Source: Chromatiaceae bacterium (lineage in GTDB: Bacteria; Pseudomonadota; Gammaproteobacteria; Chromatiales; Chromatiaceae). Taken from it: a DNA stretch of 64,000 nucleotides. The stretch is from positions 1 to 64,000 of the forward strand of contig JACKMT010000001.1 of assembly GCA_024235255.1 (NCBI GenBank), read 5' to 3'. Below are positions 50,829 to 59,104 of this stretch, piece after piece. A program made the position numbers and the translations under genes. The first letter of the stretch is position 1. Each line of letters starts with the position of its first letter. The notes below the pieces were generated by a model that saw only the letters and a program-made list of their open reading frames with translations, was not told the DNA's origin and did no database searches.

Positions 50829-52103
50829 CTATGCGGCCAAAGTGATATCGCACTTAGGTGTGGAAATGCACAACAGGCAGTGGCCGGGTTCTATCTCGGC
50901 ATCCGGCTGCTGCTGATATTCGACTTCGCCTGCTATCAGCCTGGTCTGGCAACTGCCGCAGCTTCCGGCGCGGCAGCCGGATGCCACGTCGACGCCGTTC
51001 TCTTCGGCAAGCTCCAGTAGCGAAGCCGCTTTGGCGCTCCAGGCGATGCGTCTGTCTGACTGCCCGAAGGTTACCGTTATGGGTTCTGCATTGACCGACA
51101 TTGGTTTTTCGTGCCGGATGAGCGTCGCCGGGCCAAACGACTCATAGAAGATATCCCGGCTCTCTACCCTCCAGCTTGCAAGTCCCGGCACCAGGCTCTC
51201 CATCATCGGCTTCGGGCCGCAGACATAGAACTGATAACGCATCAGCTTGAGGGTGGAGCGCAGCAACGGAATATCGACCCTTCCGCTGTGCTGGTAGTCG
51301 ATGCCTGCCTGCTCCTGTTTATCCGGCTTGCTGTAACAGAGCTGCAGATGAAAGTTACCGTGTTCTCTGTCCAGCCGCTGCAGATGCGACTTCAGCACCG
51401 CTTCGCTGCCATTGCGCACGCCGTAGAAGAGCCATATCTCGCGCCGGCTGCCGCGCTCCAGCAGGGTATTGACGATGCTCAGCATCGGCGTGATGCCGAT
51501 GCCGCCGCCAACCAACACGATCGGCAGCGGCTCCTCTTCCATCAGATAAAAGTGACCGGAGGGCGCTTTCACTTCGAGTATGTTCCCTTCCCGAACATGG
51601 TCATGGAAATAGTTGGATGAGAGCCCGGGAGGTGCCTCGGGCCGATCGGCCGGCGCCAGGACCCGCTTGATCGAGACCCTGTAATAATCAGGACGCGGCC
51701 GGTCAGAGAGTGAATAGCAGCGCACCAGCGCCTTGGGTTGCCGGGTGACTGGATCTTCCGTTGTCAGCCTGAAGGTCAGATACTGACCAGGCTTGAAGGC
51801 CGGAAGTGGCAGACCGTCGACCGGAACCAGGTAGTAAGAGCAGATGGTTCCTGCCCGATCTTCAACCACTCGCCGCGCAATTCTGAACTCTCTGAATCCC
51901 GTCCAGGCGGCTGGCCGAGCCTGCTGCGGCCCGCTGCCGGAAAGCGCCGACTCTCCGGCCGGGGACTGCGTCTGCGGACTGTTTTGCCCGACATCGATTG
52001 CCGCCGGTCTGCGCTTGCGTCGAGAGAGTCCCACAAGCGCTGCAACAGCGATTTGCAGCAGCAGCAGCGCAGCGATAATCGATGCCAGTATTCCAACGGT
52101 CAT
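50829..52103 (-). CDS. Membrane-anchored FAD / 2Fe-2S oxidoreductase
   Basis: A 424-residue reductase. An N-terminal helix (MTVGILASIIAALLLLQIAV) is followed by a Pro/Gln linker. The FAD domain at about 75-180 carries the flavin motif RCYSLSDRP, the NAD(P)H domain at about 185-310 has VLVGGGIGITPMLSI, and a plant-type 2Fe-2S ferredoxin domain lies at about 335-424. The cluster cysteines are in CRAGSCGSC and a later CLLC. This is the domain order of Hmp/NqrF-like ferredoxin reductases. I start at ATG 52103 for the membrane helix; the open frame further upstream lacks coding sense. It is first in the operon with the cytochrome b and octaheme genes, with gaps of 9 bases or less. Confidence 0.9.
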   Translation of the reverse strand: MTVGILASIIAALLLLQIAVAALVGLSRRKRRPAAIDVGQNSPQTQSPAGESALSGSGPQQARPAAWTGFREFRIARRVVEDRAGTICSYYLVPVDGLPLPAFKPGQYLTFRLTTEDPVTRQPKALVRCYSLSDRPRPDYYRVSIKRVLAPADRPEAPPGLSSNYFHDHVREGNILEVKAPSGHFYLMEEEPLPIVLVGGGIGITPMLSIVNTLLERGSRREIWLFYGVRNGSEAVLKSHLQRLDREHGNFHLQLCYSKPDKQEQAGIDYQHSGRVDIPLLRSTLKLMRYQFYVCGPKPMMESLVPGLASWRVESRDIFYESFGPATLIRHEKPMSVNAEPITVTFGQSDRRIAWSAKAASLLELAEENGVDVASGCRAGSCGSCQTRLIAGEVEYQQQPDAEIEPGHCLLCISTPKCDITLAA

Positions 52104-52173
52104 GTTCAAGCCACCCTGTTTTTTTGTTAATCGGATTGTACGCATCCCAACCTGAAGGCAGGCTGAGCTGAAA

Positions 52174-52190
52174 CTTAAGCCAAGGTTAAG
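52174..52190 (+). promoter_or_regulatory. PmrA/QseB-like direct repeat in the divergent promoter
   Basis: CTTAAG-CCAAG-GTTAAG reads as two TTAAG half-sites 11 bases apart, close to the known PmrA/QseB box (HTTAAK-N5-HTTAAK; the second half has G for H). It lies about 55 bases before the PepSY gene and about 70 before the reductase start on the other strand. It is well placed for autoregulation by the response regulator encoded just downstream, and possibly for control of the redox operon. Confidence 0.55.
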
Positions 52191-52243
52191 GTTCGGTCTG
52201 AAAGAATGGTGCTCAATCAGCAGTTCCGTCGGGGAGACCAGAG

Positions 52244-52609
52244 ATGAATGTGGGCAACAACTCCATAGCGGCAATACCCAAGCAAAAATCATCGCTATCC
52301 GGCTGGATGGTGCCGCTCCTGATGGTGGCGGCATTAAGCACACCGTTGGCTGCCGCGGATCAAAACCCGGCTTTCGCCATCGGTGCGGAGCAGGTGGCGC
52401 CGTTGCGTGACCTGCTCGCACAACTGTCCGAGAACTATCCGGGAAGGGTGCTGGAAGTAGAGCTTGAACGGGAGGCGGTTGGCAGGGAGGATATCTGGGT
52501 CTACGAGGTTAAACTGCTCACCGATCGCGGCAGAGTGCTCAAGCTGGAGTACGATGCGGTCAGTCTGGAGCTGTTGCAAGTGCAGGGGAAAGCGGGGGAT
52601 GGGTTCTAG
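52244..52609 (+). CDS. Secreted PepSY-domain protein
   Basis: A 121-residue exported protein (signal helix MVPLLMVAALSTPLAAA at about 22-38) with a PepSY-type domain: PLRDLLAQLSENYPGRVLEVELERE, then WVYEVKLLTDRGRVLKLEYDA. PepSY proteins in this position usually modulate a neighbouring histidine kinase. It is the first gene of a PepSY-response regulator-kinase unit; the gap to the regulator is 16 bases. Confidence 0.88.
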   Translation: MNVGNNSIAAIPKQKSSLSGWMVPLLMVAALSTPLAAADQNPAFAIGAEQVAPLRDLLAQLSENYPGRVLEVELEREAVGREDIWVYEVKLLTDRGRVLKLEYDAVSLELLQVQGKAGDGF

Positions 52610-52625
52610 TGTTGAAAGGTCGTAG

Positions 52626-53300
52626 GTGGTGAGGGCGCTGGTCGTCGAAGATGATCTGGATCTCGCCAGGCAGGTCGCGGATACGCTGCGCCAGTCCAGG
52701 TATGTCGTCGATGTGGTGCACGATGGCGAGGAGGCGCGCTTTCTGGGAGAGAGCGAGCCTTACGATGTCGTCATACTGGATCTGGGGTTGCCGCAACTCG
52801 ATGGCTTGAGCGTGCTTCGCCAATGGCGCCAGACGGGGCGTACCATGCCTGTGCTGGTACTGACTGCACGCGACACTTGGCGCGAAAAGGTAACGGGCCT
52901 GCGGGCGGGGGCGGATGACTATCTGGCAAAGCCGTTCGAACTGGAGGAGATGCTGGCTCGCGTGGAGGCGCTGGTCAGGCGCTCATCGGGGCGCGCCGCT
53001 CCGGCACTGGAGTGTGGACCGCTGATACTCGACGTCAGCTCCGGCAGGTTGACGGTGGCCGGTCGCCCGGTCGAGCTGACCGCGTTCGAATTTCGCACTC
53101 TGGTCCATCTGATGCGCCATCAGGATCAGGTTGTCTCCAAAACCGAACTGACCGAACATCTTTACGATCAGCAGTTTGACCGCGACTCCAATGTGATCGA
53201 GGTGCTCATCAATCGCCTGCGCAACAAACTGGGCGCCGAAATGATCCGCACCCGCAGAGGGCTGGGATACCAGCTGATCAAACCGGAAGATGACGCGTAA
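52626..53300 (+). CDS. OmpR-family response regulator (PmrA/QseB/PhoP-like)
   Basis: A 224-residue regulator. The receiver (1-115) has acidic EDDLDL, phospho-acceptor Asp in DVVILDLGLPQLDG, and Lys in DDYLAKPFE. The winged-helix DNA-binding domain (about 125-220) has VELTAFEFRTLVHLMRHQ and NVIEVLINRLRNKLG. The start is GTG 52626 or the next GTG. It overlaps the kinase gene by 11 bases. A PmrA-like box upstream of the operon fits its class. Confidence 0.94.
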   Translation: MVRALVVEDDLDLARQVADTLRQSRYVVDVVHDGEEARFLGESEPYDVVILDLGLPQLDGLSVLRQWRQTGRTMPVLVLTARDTWREKVTGLRAGADDYLAKPFELEEMLARVEALVRRSSGRAAPALECGPLILDVSSGRLTVAGRPVELTAFEFRTLVHLMRHQDQVVSKTELTEHLYDQQFDRDSNVIEVLINRLRNKLGAEMIRTRRGLGYQLIKPEDDA

Positions 53301-54627
53301 CTCACTGACACTGCGACTCATCCTGACTTCGTCGGCCTGGGTCCTGGTGACACTGCTGGTGACGGCAGTTCTGCTGGTCGCACTGTTTCGCGGGCATATC
53401 GAACAGCGCTTCGAAGCGCTGCTGCACGATCATCTCGAAGAGCTGGTGGCGGCAAGTGAATTGACACCGGATGGGAACTTCAGTATGTCCTGGCGCCCAT
53501 CCGATCCCCGTTTCAACCGGCCCCATTCGGGCTGGTACTGGGAGATCCTGCGGTCGGGTGTTTCATTGGCACGTTCCGATTCGCTGTGGCAGGAGAGCCT
53601 TCGGTTGGCTGGGTCCGTTGACAGCGAGTCCCCTTGGGTACAGCGATTGGTCGGCCCGGAAGATGAGCTGTTGCAGGCCTTGCTGCAGCAGATTACCTTT
53701 CCGGATTCGGGGCAGCCGCTGCTGTACGTCGTTGCCGGACCGGTGACCGATATCGATGACAATGTTCGGGCATTCACTGCACAAGTTGCCGTTACACTGA
53801 CGGTATTCGGGTGTGGCCTGCTGCTGGTGGTGTGGTTTCAGGTGCGCTTCGGTCTGCGTCCGCTGCGGACGATACAGCTTGCGCTGAGCGATATCCGACA
53901 AGGAAAAATCGGGCGGCTGCCGGAGAATAATCCACTGGAGGTCGAACCAGTAGTACATGAGCTCAATAAGTTGCTGGATCACAACCGGACGCTGCTGGAA
54001 CGGGCAAGGACGCAGGTGGGTAATCTGGCACACGCACTGAAGAATCCTTTGACCGTCATTCGAAATGAAGCGAAAAGCATTGACAACGAGCATGGGCACG
54101 TGATCCGCACTCAGACTGCAGCGATGACCAACAGCGTAGATCTTTATCTTTCGCAGGCGCGGATTGCAGGAAGTGCAGGCCTTCTTAGCGCGCGTGCGGA
54201 TGTCAAAGCGATCACCGAAGATCTCTGTTTTTCGATGGAGCGGTTATACCGGGAGAGAGCGCTCCATCTTCAATGTTCCGGGCTGGACGGATGCTGGTTC
54301 CGGGGTGAGGCGCAGGATCTGGAAGAGATGCTTGGCAATCTGCTGGATAATGCCTGCAAATGGGCACGCAGTCGGGTGCGCGTTCGGACTGAGCTGCGTG
54401 ATGAAAGGTTGCTGATAGTGGTCGAAGATGATGGACCCGGAATTCCCGAGCAGCAGCGGTCTGAAGTACTGAAACGCGGTCTTCGACTGGATGAGATGGT
54501 TTCAGGCAGCGGCCTTGGATTGAATATCGTGCAGGATATCGCTGCGCTTTATCGTGGCTCGCTTACTCTAAGCCTAAGCCACGATGGTGGATTGAGGGTG
54601 ACGCTCAATCTGCCGGCAGCCAACTGA
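53290..54627 (+). CDS. Sensor histidine kinase
   Basis: A 445-residue membrane kinase with helices at about 8-32 and 160-185, a periplasmic sensor of about 125 residues between them (acidic, with HDHLEELVAASELT and SWRPSDPRF), then HAMP and the H-box HALKNPLTVIRNEA. The ATPase domain has LGNLLDNACKW (N), EDDGPGIPEQQR (G1) and GSGLGLNIVQDIAALYRG (G2). The H-box resembles the PhoQ subclass. It forms a pair with the preceding regulator and is expected to respond to divalent cations, peptides or envelope stress; the signal is not known. Confidence 0.94.
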   Translation: MTRNSLTLRLILTSSAWVLVTLLVTAVLLVALFRGHIEQRFEALLHDHLEELVAASELTPDGNFSMSWRPSDPRFNRPHSGWYWEILRSGVSLARSDSLWQESLRLAGSVDSESPWVQRLVGPEDELLQALLQQITFPDSGQPLLYVVAGPVTDIDDNVRAFTAQVAVTLTVFGCGLLLVVWFQVRFGLRPLRTIQLALSDIRQGKIGRLPENNPLEVEPVVHELNKLLDHNRTLLERARTQVGNLAHALKNPLTVIRNEAKSIDNEHGHVIRTQTAAMTNSVDLYLSQARIAGSAGLLSARADVKAITEDLCFSMERLYRERALHLQCSGLDGCWFRGEAQDLEEMLGNLLDNACKWARSRVRVRTELRDERLLIVVEDDGPGIPEQQRSEVLKRGLRLDEMVSGSGLGLNIVQDIAALYRGSLTLSLSHDGGLRVTLNLPAAN

Positions 54628-54660
54628 TTAGCAGGTGATAGAGATGTTGTTGATTCGAGA

Positions 54661-54703
54661 AGGCGTACTTGCCTCCCCATGCGCGACGGAGACAAGTACG
54701 CCT
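54661..54703. terminator. Inverted repeat between convergent genes, probable bidirectional terminator
   Basis: Exact 11-base arms AGGCGTACTTG (54661-54671) and CAAGTACGCCT (54693-54703) enclose a 21-base loop, between the kinase and the convergent Cache gene. There is no clear T-run on either side, so it is a hairpin barrier rather than a textbook intrinsic terminator. Confidence 0.5.
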
Positions 54704-54714
54704 GGTGCTGCGGA

Positions 54715-55164
54715 TTACTTATAGGCGCCGACGCCGCAGAAGAAGCCGTTGTTGTTTTTGATGATGTAACTGGTCTTCTGCTTGACCTCATCTGATCCCG
54801 GATAGGGCCAATTGTAATCGACCCATCCCTCGCCGTCGCCGGAGGCGACTTTGATCATATCCTGGAACAGGAAATCACCGTATTTGTTGAAATCTTTCAG
54901 ATTCTTGCCGACCAGTTCGGGTTTTACCGCGTGCGAAAGCATGTTGCCTTCCAGATCCATGCAGAATACGTACAGATCCTTCTCCAGAAAGCCGCCGTCT
55001 TTCGCGGCAAACACCGCAAAAGCGCCGTCACCCTGTTCGTTTACCAGCGCGGCGGCTTTCTGGCTCATAGCCTTAGCCTCATCCGGGCTGCCCATTTCTG
55101 ATGCGGTGACGCCCAGGCTGGCGGTAAGCATCAGCGTTCCGATCAGCGATACCATTTTTTTCAT
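54715..55164 (-). CDS. Periplasmic single-Cache protein
   Basis: A 149-residue secreted protein (signal MKKMVSLIGTLMLTASLGVTA, about 1-21) with one sCache-type domain: FAVFAAKDGGFLEKDLYVFCMDLEGNML, then VGKNLKDFNKYGDFLFQDMIKVA and GWVDYNWPYP, ending YIIKNNNGFFCGVGAYK. The domain usually binds small ligands in receptors. Here it is solitary, with no kinase or chemoreceptor adjacent on the strand. GAGGAGATTTC precedes the ATG. Confidence 0.88.
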   Translation of the reverse strand: MKKMVSLIGTLMLTASLGVTASEMGSPDEAKAMSQKAAALVNEQGDGAFAVFAAKDGGFLEKDLYVFCMDLEGNMLSHAVKPELVGKNLKDFNKYGDFLFQDMIKVASGDGEGWVDYNWPYPGSDEVKQKTSYIIKNNNGFFCGVGAYK

Positions 55165-55361
55165 TGTGTGAAATCTCCTCTTTTGCTTATTGATGTTGGG
55201 TTATTGCAGAAAGAACAATAGACCATTTAGCCGCATCGGAACAATATTCCTGGGCCCCGGTAGGCTGGAATGCCATTCCGGTCACATTATCGGTGGCAGT
55301 GGGACAACAGGCTTGTGAGTCGAACCAGCAGCAGCCGGCGCAGAAAAAAGCCGACCACGAA

Positions 55362-55814
55362 TCACAATCGTTTGAAAAGATCACCGAGACGTTCGCCGAG
55401 ACGTCTGTATTGCTGGATCGAATGGTCATAATCATGGCGATCAGCCAGATTCTGTTTGGTGTTGTAGGGTTCCACTCCCATGCTCTCCTTGCATTGGTGG
55501 CGGCAAATTGTCGCCAATCCCGTTATCGCATCAGATAATGCAATAATATAGACATCCAGTGCGAACGCGAATTCGCGGCTTATCGTGTTTGAGGGCTCCA
55601 ACTCTTCTTCATTGCTTATGATAGATCGTATTTCCGTCAGCTCGCTGCATAGCTGGATCAGATCGGTTTCGCATTTGCAATAATCGGTCGCTCCTCTGTT
55701 CCAGAATTTCAATCTCAATTGAGAAATCGAGAAGGAAAATACCGCAGCGTGAATATTGGCATATCGCTTGTGTATGCTTGACACCCTGTGGGCCAAGGTA
55801 ACAAGGCTTATCAT
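55362..55814 (-). CDS. Hypothetical helical protein with several cysteines
   Basis: A 150-residue, mostly helical, soluble protein. It has TDYCKCETDLIQLCSELTEIR and a later LATICRHQCKESM, followed by a polar C-terminus (DRHDYDHSIQQYRRLGERLG). AGAGGA lies about 9 bases before the ATG. I do not recognise the family. The Cys clusters (CKC, CRHQC) may bind metal or react with oxidants. Confidence 0.55.
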   Translation of the reverse strand: MISLVTLAHRVSSIHKRYANIHAAVFSFSISQLRLKFWNRGATDYCKCETDLIQLCSELTEIRSIISNEEELEPSNTISREFAFALDVYIIALSDAITGLATICRHQCKESMGVEPYNTKQNLADRHDYDHSIQQYRRLGERLGDLFKRL

Positions 55815-56002
55815 CGGGTTGCTATCCTCTTGGCATGCCGCTGCACGATTTTACGGACTCGTGATCTGGAGATTCAGATTATGGAAATAAGTGTCAACCA
55901 TACCAATCAAGTCTCGCGTAAATAATAGCGCATTAAAATGCGACTCGATATTTCCGGAAAAGGGCGAACTTATCCTAAGTTGAGATACCGACTTTCCCCG
56001 GC

Positions 56003-56941
56003 TCAATAAGGCGCCATGGCAACCGAATCAATATGCACACTTTTGATGGTTTTCAGGAACAACTCCTTGGCTCGATTGGGCTGGGCGGATCGCTTGCTGA
56101 TGACCGCTGCCCCCAACGAATAGTGCTTGTTATGCATCACAATGGGTTTCAAATCCCCAGCCTGTACGTAGGGGTGGGCTATCTCTTCTGGCAGAAAGCA
56201 GATGTACTGCCCGGACAATGCCATGGCGATTCGCGACTCGTAGTGGTACGAAGAGCCGGTAATGTGCATATCAAACAGCTGTTGATAAGCATCATCATGG
56301 GGTTTGAGGCCTGAATGGATCAATCGTGCACTATTGATTAGATCCAACGTCATTTCCTCTTCCGGTAACCGGTACAGAGGATGATCCCTTCCGCAATAGA
56401 GATAACTTTCGTCCGTGAATAAATGGAAGTAGTCGAGTCCTTCCAACTTGCGATGATAGGGGATAAATGCGATATCGAGCAGGTCGTTAAGCACCTTTCT
56501 TTCCATATCGATCATGTGCTCAACGTTGACTACAAGCTCTACATCCGGTGCATCCTGGCAAAATCCCTTGATTATTTCCGGGAACCGGCAGCGGGCATCC
56601 AGACTAAACGTGTCGCTGAGGGAGACTCTAAGCTGACCGGAAGGGCTAACTGCAAGATTGTTGATGGTGTTTCTGAATTCGTTCAGCAGGTCCAGCAGAT
56701 TGTTGGTTTTCTCATAAATAACCACACCGTCTTGGGTGAGTGAAAACCCCCCGCGGCCGCGTTTGCAGAGCGTAAGATTCAGCCGGGATTCAAGGTTGGC
56801 AATATGGTTGCTGATAGTCGAACGACTGATGTTTAACCTGGTTTCCGCGGCGGCGAAGCCACCACACTCCACAATGGTCTTGAAAACCTTCAGCTGTTTT
56901 ATTTCATAATCACCCATCTGCCCTAAAAATACGTTACTCAT
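56003..56941 (-). CDS. LysR-type transcriptional regulator
   Basis: A 312-residue LysR regulator: helix-turn-helix at about 13-72 (KQLKVFKTIVECGGFAAAETRLNISRSTISNHIANLESRL), then an effector domain from about 95 (GQLRVSLSDTFSLDARCRFPEIIKGF). It is divergent from the TRAP operon at 57.2 kb and probably senses its substrate. The upstream region is AT-rich. Confidence 0.93.
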   Translation of the reverse strand: MSNVFLGQMGDYEIKQLKVFKTIVECGGFAAAETRLNISRSTISNHIANLESRLNLTLCKRGRGGFSLTQDGVVIYEKTNNLLDLLNEFRNTINNLAVSPSGQLRVSLSDTFSLDARCRFPEIIKGFCQDAPDVELVVNVEHMIDMERKVLNDLLDIAFIPYHRKLEGLDYFHLFTDESYLYCGRDHPLYRLPEEEMTLDLINSARLIHSGLKPHDDAYQQLFDMHITGSSYHYESRIAMALSGQYICFLPEEIAHPYVQAGDLKPIVMHNKHYSLGAAVISKRSAQPNRAKELFLKTIKSVHIDSVAMAPY

Positions 56942-57242
56942 GCTTGCTATAACCTGCGCCTGACGAAACCACCACCCGAACTATGCGTGATCCTCTGTAG
57001 ATGCGACACATGTTTTTCTATGTCTTTACGATGAACCCCGATAGTTTAGCGTGAATTTGTTATTTTTTAACTCCGAGCCAATAAGTGTCCCACGTTTATA
57101 AAAGGTGGGCATTCATCAACCTTTAGTTTCAATAAAATTAATTTATCAAAACTTTAGGTTTGTACCAGGATAAGAATGCACAAAACGGGGATTATATTTC
57201 CCATTTGTTTGTTAACCGAAGTAAAAACATGGTAATCGTAAT
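56942..57242. promoter_or_regulatory. Divergent regulatory region with candidate LysR operator
   Basis: About 300 AT-rich bases between the LysR gene and the TRAP binding-protein gene. A dyad CCCAC-N11-GTGGG at 57089-57109 has the size of a LysR T-N11-A box. TTTAG motifs at 57121-57128 and 57151-57157 also flank an AT-rich stretch. These are candidates for the operator; no experiment supports them. Confidence 0.4.
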
Positions 57243-58247
57243 ATGCTGAAACTATTGAGGATATTAACATTTTGGGCGCTGACGGGTACGCTGCTCTCGG
57301 CTATTGTAATCGTTGAAGTGTCCGCGGCGGAACATAACTGGCGGTTCAGCAACCTCTACGGGCGCGGTACGGCTTTTGGCACGCTCTATGAGAATCTGGG
57401 CAGTAACATCGAGAAGATGTCAGAAGGGCGCATCAAAGTGCAGGTGCTCTATTCCGGTGAAGGTGTAGGAACAACCGGGCTGTTGAGCGCTGTAAAATCG
57501 GGACTGATCACGATGGGAGCGCCATTTCAGTCGATGCACGCGGGTGAACTGCCGGCTGGCATAGTAGAAATCGGTCTCCCCGGCGGCACCGCTGACACCG
57601 ATGAGCTGGAAAAGCTGTTTCATGAAAAGGGCTGGGATAAGGTACTGGAAAAAGCCTACGGATCTCAGGGCATGGTGTGGCTCGAGCCCTACATTCAGCC
57701 GCCGGTTTATGTAATTACCAAAAATCCGATCAACTCTGTCGCCGATTTCAAGGGATTGAAGATCCGTGCGCCGGGTGCATACGGAAAATTTCTGCGCAAC
57801 CTGGGCGCCTCGCCTGTATCTTTGGCATGGAGTGAGATCTATACAAGCCTCGCGACTGGCGTCATCGACGGTTCGATTGGCAGTAACATGATCGATCACC
57901 GTGATGGAAATCATGTGGAAGTAGCCAAGTATATGTACCGCTTGCCGCTGGCAGGCGCACAAGTGCTGCCGATCGTCGTGAACCGCACCGCATGGAATAA
58001 ACTGCCGGAAGATTTAAAAGAGGTCGTTCGCCAAGCAACGGTCATTCATGCCAAGGAGCAGCTCACAAAATCCAAAGAGTGGGAATCTGAAGCGGTTGCT
58101 GAGATGGAAGGGAAAGGTCTGCAGTGGAGTCCGGAGCCGTCCGAAGCGGATCGCAAAGCCTGGGCGGAAGCAGGAGCCAGTCTGTGGGATGAATATGCAG
58201 CAGCGGACAAATATAGCAAGGAGCTGATTAATATATTGAAGCAGTAG
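57243..58247 (+). CDS. TRAP transporter substrate-binding protein
   Basis: A 334-residue periplasmic protein with a Sec signal (cleaved near EVSAAEHN, about residue 30). The DctP fold shows WRFSNLYGRGTAFGTLYENLGSNIEKMSEGRIKVQVL, PPVYVITKNPINSVADFKGLKIRAPG and LATGVIDGSIGSNMIDHRDG at the ligand pocket. It differs clearly from the Tat-exported binding protein at 45 kb, so the two systems are not a recent duplication. It is divergent from the LysR regulator. Confidence 0.93.
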   Translation: MLKLLRILTFWALTGTLLSAIVIVEVSAAEHNWRFSNLYGRGTAFGTLYENLGSNIEKMSEGRIKVQVLYSGEGVGTTGLLSAVKSGLITMGAPFQSMHAGELPAGIVEIGLPGGTADTDELEKLFHEKGWDKVLEKAYGSQGMVWLEPYIQPPVYVITKNPINSVADFKGLKIRAPGAYGKFLRNLGASPVSLAWSEIYTSLATGVIDGSIGSNMIDHRDGNHVEVAKYMYRLPLAGAQVLPIVVNRTAWNKLPEDLKEVVRQATVIHAKEQLTKSKEWESEAVAEMEGKGLQWSPEPSEADRKAWAEAGASLWDEYAAADKYSKELINILKQ

Positions 58248-58407
58248 GAAGCAATCCGTTCTAAGGTGTGTATCGCTGCCCTTTTACAAAAGGTGCAGCG
58301 CCTGGGGAGAAGAGAGTGGGTGGCTTCCCTGACGGATTCTGACGATGCGAAAGGAAACCGACTGGGAAGCTGCTCTTTAAAAAATTACTTCAGAAGAAAG
58401 TGATGGG

Positions 58408-58434
58408 GGAGGGAGGAAGCTCAACGCTCCCTCC
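58408..58434 (+). promoter_or_regulatory. GC-rich hairpin between TRAP binding-protein and permease genes
   Basis: GGAGGGAG (58408-58415) and CTCCCTCC (58427-58434) pair across an 11-base loop, followed by GCAGGTTTTTAG, a short T-run. This looks like a partial terminator in the 314-base gap between dctP and dctQ. It would let some transcripts stop after the binding protein. Nothing else in the gap (58248-58561) is recognisable. Confidence 0.65.
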
Positions 58435-58561
58435 GCAGGTTTTTAGTACAAGACAACAGGCTTATTCGCGAACCGCGAACCGATGCGGTGAAAACAGCAC
58501 TGCTGTCAACCCGCGTGCTGACTACTCCGCACTTGTAACCATTGGCTATGCAGGTGTCTCT

Positions 58562-59104
58562 ATGGCTCTAACGGCATTAAAGCGCTTATGCCGCGGCATC
58601 GATCTTGTTGTCATGCTCATGGGCAAGGCAGCTTCCTACATGATGCCGTTACTGGCTTTTGTGGTCGCGTTCGAAGTGTTCTCAAGGTATTTTCTCAACA
58701 GTCCCACGATATGGGCATACGACCTGTCGCTGTTCATGTTTGGATACATTGCTGCGCTTGGCGGAGCATATGCGCAGCAAAAAAAAGTGCATATCAATGT
58801 AGATATTTTATATCTAAATGTCCCCCGCAAAACCCAGCGAATGTTCAATCTCATCTCCTACTCACTAGGCATCTTCTTTTTATGGATCGTTGCCGACATG
58901 AGCATCGGCAAGTTGCTGGAAGCAATCGAGTTCGACTATCGACGAGAAAGCGAGTGGGCCCCGCCTATGTATCACTTCTGGGTCATGTCGCTGATTGCTT
59001 GTGGATTGTTCATCGCCCAGCTGGGCAGGGATATTCTGGTCGACATCTATTACATATTCACAGGCAAGGACCTCCTTGCGCAGGAGGATTCTGATGGGGA
59101 TTGA
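58562..59104 (+). CDS. TRAP transporter small permease (DctQ type)
   Basis: A 180-residue protein with four helices: GKAASYMMPLLAFVVAFEVFSRYF, WAYDLSLFMFGYIAALGGAYA, LISYSLGIFFLWIVADMSIG and FWVMSLIACGLFIAQLGRDI. I start at ATG 58562, where the family N-terminus begins (CRGIDLVVMLMGK); the frame is open upstream but that part does not look like protein. It overlaps the large permease gene by 11 bases. Confidence 0.92.
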   Translation: MALTALKRLCRGIDLVVMLMGKAASYMMPLLAFVVAFEVFSRYFLNSPTIWAYDLSLFMFGYIAALGGAYAQQKKVHINVDILYLNVPRKTQRMFNLISYSLGIFFLWIVADMSIGKLLEAIEFDYRRESEWAPPMYHFWVMSLIACGLFIAQLGRDILVDIYYIFTGKDLLAQEDSDGD

